A stretch of DNA of 64,000 nucleotides, from NCBI GenBank assembly GCA_017547205.1, contig JAFYQH010000006.1, positions 1-64,000 of the forward strand. The letters run 5' to 3'. The translations under genes and the position numbers were made by a program. The DNA is from Bacteroidaceae bacterium. Lineage in GTDB: Bacteria; Bacteroidota; Bacteroidia; Bacteroidales; Bacteroidaceae. Position 1 is the first letter of the stretch. The number at the start of each line of letters is the position of its first letter. The notes beneath the pieces are model-generated. The model searched no databases and was not told the origin of the DNA. It saw only the letters and a program-made list of their open reading frames with translations. This document shows positions 55,272 to 64,000 of the stretch, piece by piece.

Positions 55272-56372
55272 TTACTTTTTGTCGAGTTCGCTGAGTGCGA
55301 AAGCGTATGCGCCAACCGACACGGCCTTGCTTGCACCGAGCTTTGAGATGGCGATGCCGATGCGCTTCTGGCTGTCATAGTCGACATATCTCTCCTCGCC
55401 GTATACCTTAACTTTCTTTACTTCTCCCTTTGCAAAAAGCTCGAATTCTGCGGGGTTTTCCAGGTCATATACCTTCATCTGTACAAGGTTGACCTCGTCT
55501 CCGGTGAGGGTATGCAACTTTGAACGCATCTCTTCGAGCAGTGCAGGCATTATCCATCGGCTCGCGGCCGATACTCCGCCGCCGATTACTACAAGCCCGT
55601 CTATGATTGTAACGGCCGTTGAAATGGCTGCACCTGCAATGCGTCCGAGTGTGGCGAATGCCTCCTTAGCTGCTTCCATGTTGCCCTCGCGTGTGCCGTC
55701 TGCAATCTCGCAGATATCCTTCGGGGTCAGTCCATGGTCGGGGTTACCGCTCTTCTCGCCATATACACGCTTCACGGCACGTATGGCAACTCCGTCCTCT
55801 ACGATAATCCCGGGCATCTCCTTGTGGCGCAGGCAGAATGTCTCCACGCATGAGTTGTCACCGCGGTTCAGGCGGTTGTCGATAACGACTCCGATGCCGA
55901 ATCCTGTACCCAATGTGTAGCCTATGAGGTTCTTGTACTGCTTGTTTGAACCAAGTTCCTTCAGGCGGCTGTTTATCTCGGGCAGTACTCCGCAAAGAGC
56001 CTCACCGTATGCGAAAAGGTCTCCGTCGTTGTTTATGAATACGGGTACCCCGAACTGCTTTTCAAGGAATGCACCAAGGGCAACACCTTCGCGGAACGAG
56101 GGGAAGTTGGGCAGGTAGCCTCCTATTATGCCGTTGGGGTAGTCGGCCGGGCCGGGGAAGGCGAAACTAATGGCAACTGGTTTCTCCTCAAGCTGGTCGA
56201 ATACCTGTCTGAATCCGTTTACCATGTTCTGCAGACACAGGTCAAGGTCGTGCGACTGTGCCGGTACCGAAACAGGGTCGATTATGAACTCTCCGGCCTT
56301 CATTGCGCCGAATACGAAATTTGTGCCACCAGCGTCGAGTGTGGCTACAATGCGGTTGTCATTCTTGTACAT
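55272..56372 (-). CDS. ROK family sugar kinase
   Basis: Cytoplasmic ATP-dependent hexose kinase; the neighbours make mannose or GlcNAc the likely substrates. It is 366 residues. The phosphate-binding text VATLDAGGTNFVFGA covers 9-23, FAFPGPADYP and NNDGDLFAYGEA lie in the sugar-binding half, and VIGGGVSAASRWIMP lies near the C-terminal adenosine site. The usual ROK zinc motif CxCGxxGCxE is not visible. Instead CLRHKEMPGIIVEDGVAIRA occupies the corresponding stretch, so it belongs to a zinc-less ROK branch. There is no helix-turn-helix, so it is not a repressor. Confidence 0.88.
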   Translation of the reverse strand: MYKNDNRIVATLDAGGTNFVFGAMKAGEFIIDPVSVPAQSHDLDLCLQNMVNGFRQVFDQLEEKPVAISFAFPGPADYPNGIIGGYLPNFPSFREGVALGAFLEKQFGVPVFINNDGDLFAYGEALCGVLPEINSRLKELGSNKQYKNLIGYTLGTGFGIGVVIDNRLNRGDNSCVETFCLRHKEMPGIIVEDGVAIRAVKRVYGEKSGNPDHGLTPKDICEIADGTREGNMEAAKEAFATLGRIAGAAISTAVTIIDGLVVIGGGVSAASRWIMPALLEEMRSKLHTLTGDEVNLVQMKVYDLENPAEFELFAKGEVKKVKVYGEERYVDYDSQKRIGIAISKLGASKAVSVGAYAFALSELDKK

Positions 56373-56385
56373 GGTTATAAATCGT

Positions 56386-57708
56386 TTATTTGAGTTTCTG
56401 GGAATATTCCTTTATAATGTCGATTGTTGTGGTGTCGTTGTCGAATACAGAGTACCATCCCTGCGGCTCGTGTGGCGGGTCGCACAGGTAGTCATCTCCC
56501 GGCTGCCATACGAGGTCGCGCGGACGTCCGCTGCCGCCCCATCCCCAGAAATTGCATCCTGCAAGGGGAAGTCCCTCTTTTGCACTTTCCGCAACTCTGT
56601 CAAAGATATAGCGGTAGAATTTGTCACGGCTGTCGGTGGGTATGCCTGTACCCGACTCGTTGCCTTTGCGCGAATAGCCGAACTCCTCGATAACCAGCGG
56701 CTTGCCGAGTTTCCTGGCAAGGGTTATATGCTCATCGATGTATTTACCGCTCTCTATGCGGGCGTTGTCGATGCCGCTGTCGGGGTTCGAACGTGGAGCC
56801 CATCCCCAATTGACGGGCCATATATGTATGGTTATGTAGTCGATGTTATTGTCGGCATGGATTCTTTCGCACAGTTCCATGTCAACTTCGCAGCCGATAT
56901 ATCCTTCGCTACCCGTGGAGACAAGGTGGTTGGGGTCGAGACGTTTTATCAATGCTGCGGCCTCTCCTATCCATTTTGCGAAAGTCTCCTTATTCTCCTT
57001 GGCGAACGGCCGCGGCTCGTTGCATAGCTGCCATGCCATAATTGCCGGCTCATCTTTGTAATGACGACCTGTAATGCTGTTCTTGCGTGAGACAATCTGC
57101 TCTACATAACTGTAGTACATCTTCAGGGCTTTGGGCTCGCGCGCGAAGTTGGCGCAGTAGTCGACGTATCTGCCATAGCCTCCGTCCTCGTTCGTGTTGG
57201 GCGAGTCGCCGTATCCGCACTCCTTGAGATAGAATCCGAAACCGCCGCTCCAGTCCCATGCATTGTTAAGGTATATGACAGCGTCCATGCCGCGTTTCTC
57301 CAATTCGGCAATCGCGAAGTCAAGTCCTTGCAGTATGGTGTCGTTGAGCACGCCCGGAGCACTCTGTAGATAGGGCTTTGCCGGGTTGGCTAGGTCGCTG
57401 CCGGCATCGGGGCCCGATAGTATCCTTATGTTGGTTATACCAATGCTCTTCAACTGGTCGAGTTCGCTGCAGAACCGTTCCCTGTTGCCACCCTCGCCTT
57501 CCGAAGCAAGGACTGATGCGTACCACATGTTGGTACCGATGTAACGGTAAGGGTTGCCGTTCTTGATGAATCCGGTTCCTCCCGCTTTGATTACGTTTGT
57601 AATCTCCGTGTTGTCTATGTCCACCCTGTTGCGCTCCTGACAACTGTTGCATGCCCCCATTAGTATTCCGGCTATGGTTATCAGGCTTGCCGTTATTATG
57701 CTTTTCAT
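56386..57708 (-). CDS. GH5 (subfamily 7-like) beta-mannanase/mannosidase lipoprotein
   Basis: Predicted to hydrolyse beta-1,4-mannosidic bonds at the cell surface or in the periplasm. It is 440 residues. The lipobox ILMGAC gives Cys20. The TIM barrel starts at GTGFIKNGNPYRYIGTNMW. Conserved text includes LNNAWDWSGGFGFYL (147-161), the acid/base Glu231 in WQLCNEPRP, HIWPVNWGW, and the nucleophile in VIEEFG (Glu341/Glu342). It is first gene of the GH5-ROK-GH92-GH92 run and has the only clear promoter of that run. Endo- versus exo-action cannot be read from the sequence. Confidence 0.9.
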   Translation of the reverse strand: MKSIITASLITIAGILMGACNSCQERNRVDIDNTEITNVIKAGGTGFIKNGNPYRYIGTNMWYASVLASEGEGGNRERFCSELDQLKSIGITNIRILSGPDAGSDLANPAKPYLQSAPGVLNDTILQGLDFAIAELEKRGMDAVIYLNNAWDWSGGFGFYLKECGYGDSPNTNEDGGYGRYVDYCANFAREPKALKMYYSYVEQIVSRKNSITGRHYKDEPAIMAWQLCNEPRPFAKENKETFAKWIGEAAALIKRLDPNHLVSTGSEGYIGCEVDMELCERIHADNNIDYITIHIWPVNWGWAPRSNPDSGIDNARIESGKYIDEHITLARKLGKPLVIEEFGYSRKGNESGTGIPTDSRDKFYRYIFDRVAESAKEGLPLAGCNFWGWGGSGRPRDLVWQPGDDYLCDPPHEPQGWYSVFDNDTTTIDIIKEYSQKLK

Positions 57709-57738
57709 TACAATTTACTATTGTTGATGGTTATTCTG

Positions 57739-57746
57739 CGAAGATA
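57739..57746 (-). promoter_or_regulatory. Probable -7 box of the GH5-ROK-GH92-GH92 promoter
   Basis: The complement reads TATCTTCG, 31 bp before the GH5 start. The -33 is a TTTCTTT-type tract about 18-20 bp further up. Confidence 0.55.
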
Positions 57747-57847
57747 GCAATTTGCTCTAAAGAAAAGAATTTTTATGCACCTTTTTCTTGTATCTGCAAA
57801 GCTCTTTTTCAATTTATAATGTAGGGATGCTCATTTTTTATGGATTG

Positions 57848-57880
57848 TTGCATGCTTTTTGGGAACAATTTATATCTTTG
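57848..57880 (+). promoter_or_regulatory. Promoter of etfB
   Basis: The -7 box TATCTTTG is at 57873-57880, with TTG at 57848-57850 as a possible -33 (22-bp spacer). The leader to the ATG at 58001 is about 110 bp. Confidence 0.6.
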
Positions 57881-58000
57881 CACTTTTAGTGTGGGAATAA
57901 ATCATGCTTGCCTGGTGGCATGGCTTAACCCATATGCTTTATCCGTTTGCGCAAGTTCTCGTCAAGATTGCATTGCTGCAAATAAAGTTGAATTAGGATT

Positions 58001-58873
58001 ATGGAACTGAATATTATAGTTTTGGTAAAACAGGTACCCGACACTCGCAATGTGGGTGGTCAGGCCATGAATGCCGACGGAACGATAAATCGTGCTGCAT
58101 TGCCGGCCGTGTTCAATCCCGAGGACCTGAATGCCTTGGAGCAGGCTTTGCTGCTAAAGGACAAGAATCCTGGCAGTAGAGTAGTTGTGCTTACAATGGG
58201 TCCAGGACGTGCTGCTGATATCCTGCGTGAGGCTCTTTATCGTGGTGCCGATGAGGCGATACTTCTTACCGATCGTGCATTTGCAGGTGCCGATACATTG
58301 GCTACTTCCTATGCTCTTTCGATGGCAGTACGCAGGATTGGCTGCTTCGATATAGTGCTGTGCGGTCGTCAGGCTATTGACGGTGATACAGCCCAGGTGG
58401 GTCCCCAGGTCGCGCAGATGCTTGGTGTACCACAGGTTACGTGTGTACGCAATATCGTATCGCTCGACAATTCATTTGCTGTGGCCGAGAGGTCCATTGA
58501 AAATGGTGTAGAAGTTGTCAAGGCTCCTCTCCCGCTTCTGGTTACAGTCGAAGGAACGGCTGCTTCATGCCGTCCGCGCAATGCTTATCGCATGTTGCGT
58601 TTCCATAGAGCGGCTACTCCTACGGAGCTGTCGGCCGACGGGTTCAGGTATACTGAGCAGTTGCAGGCCGATGAGGCTCTCTGTATCAAGGAATGGAACT
58701 TGCAGGATATAGCTGGAGATGCATCACGTTGTGGCCTCTCCGGTTCTCCGACTAAAGTAAGGAATGTTGAAAACATTGTGTTCAAGGTGAAGGAGAGCAA
58801 GAGGTATACAGCTGCAGACGGAGATCTCAAGGCTCTTGTGGCAGAACTCCTTGATAACCATACAATAGGATAA
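58001..58873 (+). CDS. etfB: Electron transfer flavoprotein subunit beta
   Basis: Small subunit of the FAD/AMP-containing electron carrier for acyl-CoA dehydrogenases. It is 290 residues, with IIVLVKQVPDTRN at 5-17, LNALEQALLLKD, the AMP-binding-type VVLTMGPGRAADILREAL near 62-79, and CGRQAIDGDTAQVGPQVAQML (Etf-beta signature) near 122-142. It heads an operon with etfA and an acyl-CoA dehydrogenase, typical of Bacteroidales. Confidence 0.94.
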   Translation: MELNIIVLVKQVPDTRNVGGQAMNADGTINRAALPAVFNPEDLNALEQALLLKDKNPGSRVVVLTMGPGRAADILREALYRGADEAILLTDRAFAGADTLATSYALSMAVRRIGCFDIVLCGRQAIDGDTAQVGPQVAQMLGVPQVTCVRNIVSLDNSFAVAERSIENGVEVVKAPLPLLVTVEGTAASCRPRNAYRMLRFHRAATPTELSADGFRYTEQLQADEALCIKEWNLQDIAGDASRCGLSGSPTKVRNVENIVFKVKESKRYTAADGDLKALVAELLDNHTIG

Positions 58874-58877
58874 TATT

Positions 58878-59897
58878 ATGAACAATATATTGGTTTACTG
58901 CGAAATGGACGGGACAAGGGTGGCTACGGTCAGCCTTGAACTTTTGAGCGAAGGCCGTCGTCTGGCTGATAGGCTCGGCGTTGAACTTGAAGCGGTTGCT
59001 GCTGGGCATGAACTTTCTTCTGTTCCGGGACAGGTGTTCAGGTATGGAGTAGACAAGCTGCATCTTTTCGATGATGTGCGCCTTGCGAGATATACCACAT
59101 TGCCGCAGACCTCGCTTCTGTGCAAACTTGTAAAGGATAACGCTTATCAGATATTCCTGCTCGGAGCGACAGTGACAGGTCGTGACCTGGCACCGCGTAT
59201 AACGGCGGAGCTCCATTGTGGGCTTACGGCCGACTGCACTTCGTTGGAAATAGGTTCTTACGAGGACAAGAGGAGTGGGGCAATTATTGATAACCTTCTC
59301 TATCAAGTACGTCCGGCCTTTGGCGGGAATATAGTGGCTACGATAGTGAATCCATACAACAGGCCGCAGATGGCTACTGTGCGAGAGGGAGTGATGCCTC
59401 TGCGCGTGGTCAAGGATGATGATTATGTAGGGATTGTCATTGCGCATTCTGTCGCTGATTATGTTTCCGATGCCGATTTCGTGGTGGAGGTTCTGGAACG
59501 CCATGTGAAGCCTGCCGCCAACAATCTAAGGAACGCCCCTCTGGTGGTGGCCGGCGGGTATGGTATGGGCAGCAAAGAGAATTTTGATATGCTTTTCGAA
59601 CTTGCCCGTCTGTTGCATGGCGAGGTTGGTGCTACCCGTGCGGCGATAGATGCCGGTTTTACTACCCATGACCGCCAGATAGGATCTACAGGTCTTACCG
59701 TACGTCCCAAAGTCTATTTCGCATGTGGAATATCGGGCCAGGTGCAGCATGTCTCGGGCATGCAGGAGAGCGGAATCATAATATCCATAAACAGTGATCC
59801 CGACGCGCCCATAAACGCTATTGCCGATTATGTCGTGACAGGAAAGGCGGAGGAGATAATTCCGAAACTAATAACATTTTATCAGCAGAAACAATGA
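58878..59897 (+). CDS. etfA: Electron transfer flavoprotein subunit alpha
   Basis: FAD-binding subunit. It is 339 residues. The N-terminal domain has LGATVTGRDLAPRITAEL and GLTADCTSLE. The C-terminal FAD domain has VVAGGYGMGSKENFDML near 221-237, GATRAAIDAGF, QIGSTGLTVRPKVYFACGIS (RQIGQTG-type) and INSDPDAPINAIADYVV. It is 4 bp after etfB, and its stop overlaps the acyl-CoA dehydrogenase start (ATGA). Confidence 0.95.
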   Translation: MNNILVYCEMDGTRVATVSLELLSEGRRLADRLGVELEAVAAGHELSSVPGQVFRYGVDKLHLFDDVRLARYTTLPQTSLLCKLVKDNAYQIFLLGATVTGRDLAPRITAELHCGLTADCTSLEIGSYEDKRSGAIIDNLLYQVRPAFGGNIVATIVNPYNRPQMATVREGVMPLRVVKDDDYVGIVIAHSVADYVSDADFVVEVLERHVKPAANNLRNAPLVVAGGYGMGSKENFDMLFELARLLHGEVGATRAAIDAGFTTHDRQIGSTGLTVRPKVYFACGISGQVQHVSGMQESGIIISINSDPDAPINAIADYVVTGKAEEIIPKLITFYQQKQ

Positions 59898-61594
59898 ACT
59901 ATTATAGCGAAAACAGGGAACTGCGGCATTTCCTGAAACACCCTCTTCTTAAACGTATTGTAGAGATGAAGGAGGCGGGCTATGCCCAAAGTGGCGAGTA
60001 TGACTATGCTCCTGTTGATTTTGACGAGGCTATGTACGGGTACGGACAGGTGCTGTATCTTGTTGGCGAACTCTGTGCCGATGTCATTGCTCCCAATGCC
60101 GTGAGGGTGGAGTGTGAAGGTCCTTCCGTGGCAGATGGGCGTGTGGTGTATGCTCCGGCAACGACAGAGAACTTTGATATATTCGGCAAAGCTGGCCTTA
60201 TGGGGATTTCTCTGCCAAGGCGTTTCGGTGGTCTCAATTTCCCTACAGCAATCTTTACGATGATTCAGGAACTTGTATGTCGTGCCGATGCGGCATTCGG
60301 CAATATATGGGGACTGCAGGATTGTGCAGCTACAATATATAATTTCGGCAGCGACGCACAGCGTGAACGCTATTTGCCGATGGTTTGTGCCGGAGCCACC
60401 ATGTCTATGGACCTTACAGAACCCGACGCCGGCAGTGACCTGCAGAGTGTTCGTCTTAAGGCTTCGTACAGCGAGGAAGACGGCTGTTGGTATCTTGATG
60501 GAGTGAAACGTTTTATTACCAATGGCGACAGTGATATACATCTTGTGCTTGCACGCAGTGAGGAGGGTAGTGTCGACGGACGTGGCCTTTCGCTTTTCAT
60601 ATGTGAAAAAAGTTGTGGCAAGGTAAGGACGCGACGTATCGAGGATAAGATGGGCATTCATGGTTCACCTACATGCGAGGTTGTGTTCGACCATGCTCCG
60701 GCCGAGTTGTGCGGCAGTCGCAAGATGGGACTTATCAAGTATGTCATGTCTTTGATGAACGGTGCCCGCCTTGGAATTGCAACCCAAAGCGTAGCCATTG
60801 CACAGGCTGCTTATAGTGAGGCCCTCGGCTACGCCCGCTCCCGCCGGCAGTTCGGCAAGGCAATAATTGAATTGCCTCCGGTATACGGGATGGTGGGAAC
60901 GATGAAGGCACGTCTCGATGCTGCGCGAAGCTTGTTGTATGAGACGGCGCGCAATGTTGACATGAGCTACCAGTTTGCCGAACTTGCACGTGTACGTACG
61001 CTTACGCCCGAAGAGCGCGCTGAATCAAAACTTTTCTCAAAAAAGGCCGATGCGCTGACTCCGCTCATAAAGGGAATGGGAAGCGAAATTGCCAATATGA
61101 ATGCTTATGATGCCGTTCAGGTACATGGTGGCTCGGGATATATGAAAGACTATCTGTGCGAACGTCTCTATCGTGACGCGCGCATAACCTCGATATACGA
61201 AGGAACTACCCAATTGCAGGTGGTTGCAGCTATACGCTATGCAACAAGCGGATATTATGGAGAGTTGCTCGGCGAGTACCTTGCAGAACCTGTTCCCGCG
61301 TCTCTGTTATCATTGCATGCGCGTGTAGAGTCTATGGTCGGCAGGTACATGGTAACTCTTGAGCAGGTGCAGATGTTGGGTAGTCAAGAGGCACTAGACT
61401 TCCTGGCTCGCCGGATATATGAGATGGCGGCGTATTGCATTATGGCTGCTCTCCTTTTGCGTGATGCTGCCATGGACGAGGAACTTTTTGCTTCGTCGCT
61501 GTTCCGTTTCGTATCGCTTGCCGAATCGGAGATTGTCGCGCATGCAGTGTATATAGAAAACTTTGATAATAAACTTTTAAACCAATATAAATAA
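59894..61594 (+). CDS. Acyl-CoA dehydrogenase family protein
   Basis: FAD enzyme oxidising acyl-CoA to enoyl-CoA, or running in reverse with the EtfAB partner. It is 566 residues, longer than the 380-residue classic enzymes because of a C-terminal extension (about 460-566) of helical text. FAD-binding signatures are MSMDLTEPDAGSDLQSV near 173-189, VKRFITNGDSDIHLVLA, and a C-terminal QVHGGSGYMKDY. SIYEGTTQLQ near 435 carries the family Glu in the catalytic-type position. Its natural substrate is not evident. Confidence 0.92.
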   Translation: MNYYSENRELRHFLKHPLLKRIVEMKEAGYAQSGEYDYAPVDFDEAMYGYGQVLYLVGELCADVIAPNAVRVECEGPSVADGRVVYAPATTENFDIFGKAGLMGISLPRRFGGLNFPTAIFTMIQELVCRADAAFGNIWGLQDCAATIYNFGSDAQRERYLPMVCAGATMSMDLTEPDAGSDLQSVRLKASYSEEDGCWYLDGVKRFITNGDSDIHLVLARSEEGSVDGRGLSLFICEKSCGKVRTRRIEDKMGIHGSPTCEVVFDHAPAELCGSRKMGLIKYVMSLMNGARLGIATQSVAIAQAAYSEALGYARSRRQFGKAIIELPPVYGMVGTMKARLDAARSLLYETARNVDMSYQFAELARVRTLTPEERAESKLFSKKADALTPLIKGMGSEIANMNAYDAVQVHGGSGYMKDYLCERLYRDARITSIYEGTTQLQVVAAIRYATSGYYGELLGEYLAEPVPASLLSLHARVESMVGRYMVTLEQVQMLGSQEALDFLARRIYEMAAYCIMAALLLRDAAMDEELFASSLFRFVSLAESEIVAHAVYIENFDNKLLNQYK

Positions 61595-61595
61595 C

Positions 61596-62171
61596 ATGGG
61601 GAATATAAACAAATATCTGCGTGTGACGTATACGTTGCTGTCACACCGAAATGGTGAATGTGAAGAGGTTGAGAAGACAACACGTGAGCAGCCGTTCGGC
61701 TTCCTTACGGGTGTAGGCTATACGCTTGATGCCTTTGAGGAGAATCTGAAGGATCTCAAGAAAGGCGACAAGTTTGATTTTACTATTCCTTCGGCCGATG
61801 CCTATGGTGATTATGATCCCGATCATGTACAGGATTTCGACCGCGAAGTCTTTACCATTGACGGCAAGTTCGACGCGGCGCACATTTATGCGGGTAATGT
61901 GGTGGAGATGATGCGTGCCGACGGTTCGCCAATACTTGGTACTGTAAAGGAAGTTACTCCTCTTAAGGTGGTTATGGACTTTAACCATCCTCTTGCAGGA
62001 TGTGATCTGCAGTTTGTGGGCTCTGTCGTTGAGTCGCGTCCTGCTACCGATGCCGAACTCAAGAAATTCTATGACTCGCTCAAAGCTTCATGTAGCTGTG
62101 GCGGTGGATGCAGTGGTTGCAAGGGTGGTGACTGTGGCGACGGTGGCTGCGAGGGCGGCTGTTGTCATTAA
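61596..62171 (+). CDS. FKBP-type peptidyl-prolyl isomerase (SlyD-like) with Cys-rich tail
   Basis: Folding catalyst, cytoplasmic. It is 191 residues. The FKBP domain has FLTGVGYTLDAFEENLKDL, KGDKFDFTIPSADAYGDYDP (catalytic loop) and an inserted IF domain (about 80-130). VVMDFNHPLAGCDLQFVG is the characteristic SlyD strand. After residue 166 a tail CSCGGGCSGCKGG, then CGDGGCEGGCCH, has ten cysteines and a final His, as in metal-binding SlyD tails that deliver nickel. It is 1 bp after the acyl-CoA dehydrogenase stop and 13 bp before aroC. Confidence 0.92.
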   Translation: MGNINKYLRVTYTLLSHRNGECEEVEKTTREQPFGFLTGVGYTLDAFEENLKDLKKGDKFDFTIPSADAYGDYDPDHVQDFDREVFTIDGKFDAAHIYAGNVVEMMRADGSPILGTVKEVTPLKVVMDFNHPLAGCDLQFVGSVVESRPATDAELKKFYDSLKASCSCGGGCSGCKGGDCGDGGCEGGCCH

Positions 62172-62184
62172 ATGATAAGCGGTC

Positions 62185-63258
62185 ATGAATAGCTTTGGAC
62201 AATTGTTGCGTCTTACCACATTCGGGGAGTCGCATGGGGTGGCTATCGGTGGAGTGCTTGACGGCTTTCCGTCCGGCATTGCCATTGATGAAGATTTTGT
62301 AAGGGGTGAGATGCGCCGTCGACGCCCCGGACAGAGCGTGATAACTACCCAGCGTGACGAACAGGACGAGGTGCGGTTTCTCTCGGGTGTATTTGAAGGA
62401 TACTCTACCGGTACTCCGATAGCATTCATGATAATGAACAATAACAATCGTAGTGATGACTATGGGAATCTGCGTGACGTTTACCGGCCGTCGCATGCCG
62501 ATTATGTGTATGACTGCAAGTATGGTGTGCGAGACTATCGTGGCGGCGGGCGTTCTTCGGCGCGCGAGACCGCAGTTCGTGTATGCGCTGGTGCGCTGGC
62601 GAAACTTGCGCTCAAACAATTGGGAATGACCGTCCAGGCATTTACCTCCCAGGTCGGCGAGATATCTCTTGACGGACATTATGCCTCCTACGACCTATCC
62701 TTGGTTGAAAGCAATGCGGTAAGGTGTCCCGATGCTGATAAGGCTCAGCAGATGGAGCAGCTGATACTTGATGTGAAGCGTCAGGGCGATACAGTAGGAG
62801 GTGTCGTAACGTGTGTTGCCAAGGGGGTGCCTGTAGGTCTTGGTGAACCTCTTTACGACAAACTATCGGCGTCTTTGGCTTCGGCAATGCTTTCGATAAA
62901 TGCCGTGAAGGGCTTTGAATATGGTAATGGCTTTGCTGCCGCGGCAGGACGCGGGTCGCAGCAGAACGATGTATTTTTCAACGACGAGGGAAGGATTTCC
63001 ACGCGTACCAACAACAGCGGCGGGATACAGGGTGGAATCTCCAATGGCAATGATATATATTTCCGTGTGGCCTTCAAGCCAGTGGCGACATTGCTGAAAG
63101 AGCAGCCCACTGTTACAAAGAACGGTGAGGATGCCGTGCTCCTTGCACGCGGACGGCATGACCCGTGTGTGGTTCCCCGCGCCGTGCCCGTTGTGGAGGC
63201 CATGACGGCTCTGGTACTGCTGGATCATTATATGCTTGATAGGGCAAGACGATTTTAG
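62185..63258 (+). CDS. aroC: Chorismate synthase
   Basis: Last step of the shikimate pathway: EPSP to chorismate, needing reduced FMN. It is 357 residues with all signatures: [19 protein letters not shown] (13-31), [39 protein letters not shown] (about 94-113), [10 protein letters not shown], and the C-terminal [20 protein letters not shown]. It is probably read from the etf operon: the four upstream genes are on the same strand with gaps under 15 bp and no new promoter I can see. Confidence 0.97.
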   Translation: MNSFGQLLRLTTFGESHGVAIGGVLDGFPSGIAIDEDFVRGEMRRRRPGQSVITTQRDEQDEVRFLSGVFEGYSTGTPIAFMIMNNNNRSDDYGNLRDVYRPSHADYVYDCKYGVRDYRGGGRSSARETAVRVCAGALAKLALKQLGMTVQAFTSQVGEISLDGHYASYDLSLVESNAVRCPDADKAQQMEQLILDVKRQGDTVGGVVTCVAKGVPVGLGEPLYDKLSASLASAMLSINAVKGFEYGNGFAAAAGRGSQQNDVFFNDEGRISTRTNNSGGIQGGISNGNDIYFRVAFKPVATLLKEQPTVTKNGEDAVLLARGRHDPCVVPRAVPVVEAMTALVLLDHYMLDRARRF

Positions 63259-63329
63259 GAGTGTTGCAGGCATTGCATGACAAAGGGGGATACCGATGCG
63301 ATGTGTGCAGTGTCTATAGAATAATAATT

Positions 63330-64000
63330 ATGAAAAAAACCACCAATCAAGACAATGCAGGTGCTACTGCGCCTGCTGGGGCTGTAATGCCCAAAAGGAA
63401 TATTTGGACCAGAATTGGGCTTGTTGCCCTTTGTATTTTTTTTCTGGCAGAATGGGCGATGCTGGCGATATATGACCACTCGACCCTCGCACGTATAGAA
63501 CAACTTTCAGCCTTCTATTATAATAGCTTGTTCTTTAAGGAGACGATGGCAGTTCCGGCTGGCTTTCTCTCTTATCTTGGAAGTTTTCTTATCCAATTCT
63601 TCTATTATCCTGCGTTGGGCGCAGTGATATATGTGGCTGGGCTGTACCTCGTGTACAGACTCACCGTAAAGGTCTTTGAAATACCCAAGGAACTTACTCT
63701 GTTGGCGTTATTTCCCGTTGTACTGCTGTTGGCGACAAACACTCAACTGGGTTATTGGATATTCTACCTGAAGATGCCGGGGTATTACTTCATGGCGTTG
63801 CTTGCCGTGATATTCTCGCTTTCGGCTATGCTGCTGATGAAGAAGTTGTCGCCAGTGCTGCAACTTATTATGGTTATGGTGTGGATAGTTGCCGGTTATC
63901 CGCTTATGGGCGTATACGCTCTTGTGTCATCCTTGTTCATGGCTCTGTATGCTGCAACATCCTCTATAAGAGCAAATAAAGGAGTTCTGCTTCCTGCAGT
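63330..64000 (+). CDS. DUF6057-like polytopic membrane protein (partial, runs off right edge)
   Basis: From the ATG at 63330 the frame stays open for 223 residues to the window end. It starts MKKTTNQDNAGATAPAGAV, a polar segment, then shows about six hydrophobic helices: LVALCIFFLAEWAMLAIY, SYLGSFLIQFFYYPALG, LTLLALFPVVLLLATN, YYFMALLAVIFSLSAMLL, LQLIMVMVWIVAGYPL and ALVSSLFMALYAAT. The layout and the text resemble the large DUF6057 membrane proteins of Bacteroidales. Function is unknown. It lies 71 bp after aroC. Confidence 0.75.
   Translation, partial: MKKTTNQDNAGATAPAGAVMPKRNIWTRIGLVALCIFFLAEWAMLAIYDHSTLARIEQLSAFYYNSLFFKETMAVPAGFLSYLGSFLIQFFYYPALGAVIYVAGLYLVYRLTVKVFEIPKELTLLALFPVVLLLATNTQLGYWIFYLKMPGYYFMALLAVIFSLSAMLLMKKLSPVLQLIMVMVWIVAGYPLMGVYALVSSLFMALYAATSSIRANKGVLLPA

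Overview
This window is from the chromosome of a member of the Bacteroidota, most likely the order Bacteroidales and probably gut-associated. Several things point the same way. Promoters carry the Bacteroidota -7 box TAnnTTTG instead of a sigma-70 -10 box, and most genes lack a Shine-Dalgarno sequence. SecD and SecF are fused. There are DUF2851, DUF4292, DUF6057 and THUMP-like methyltransferase genes, a glycine-lipid pair glsA/glsB, and carbohydrate enzymes of families GH92, GH130_2 and GH5. Nearly everything is vertical, housekeeping-type DNA. I see no prophage, insertion sequence with a transposase, or CRISPR array.

Layout. 1-2.4 kb (minus): RNase HI (cut by the left edge) and argS. 2.7-7.5 kb (plus): two overlapping rhomboid proteases, then secDF. 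7.5-11 kb (minus): a DUF2851 protein and a PgpH-type c-di-AMP phosphodiesterase. 11.2-16 kb (plus): gltX-waaA, malate dehydrogenase and a secreted FISUMP-like protein. 16.3-31.5 kb (plus) is the translation and transcription core: rpsU, a Xer recombinase, hpf, four tRNAs (Thr, Tyr, Gly, Thr), tuf, tRNA-Trp, secE, nusG, rplK-A-J-L and rpoBC, closed by a strong terminator. 31.6-39.4 kb (plus): an unrecognised secreted protein, glsA-glsB, then dut, a TPR protein, a DUF4292 lipoprotein and an EnvC-like protein.

39.4-42.4 kb (minus): a THUMP-like methyltransferase with a 50-residue YqaE/Pmp3 peptide upstream, and pckA. upp (plus, 43 kb) is followed by a palindromic element and a 123-bp tandem duplication. 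44-57.7 kb (minus) holds a glycan block: a GH5 beta-mannanase-like lipoprotein, a ROK sugar kinase, two translationally coupled GH92 alpha-mannosidases, a complete RND efflux pump, and a GH130_2 phosphorylase of the Man-beta-1,4-GlcNAc type. 58-64 kb (plus): etfB-etfA-acyl-CoA dehydrogenase, an FKBP/SlyD-like isomerase with a cysteine-rich tail, aroC, and the start of a DUF6057 membrane protein.

Most interesting: the palindromic element and exact 123-bp tandem repeat at the 3' end of upp, whose left arm supplies the upp stop codon; the compact mannose/N-glycan set without SusC/SusD; the perfect Shine-Dalgarno in front of hpf, two genes downstream of rpsU (bS21); an 18-bp hairpin that ends in the start codon of the xer gene; and a shared extended promoter sequence in front of secDF, rpsU and the tRNA cluster. 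All functional statements rest on reading the sequence and on family knowledge. No database search was run.
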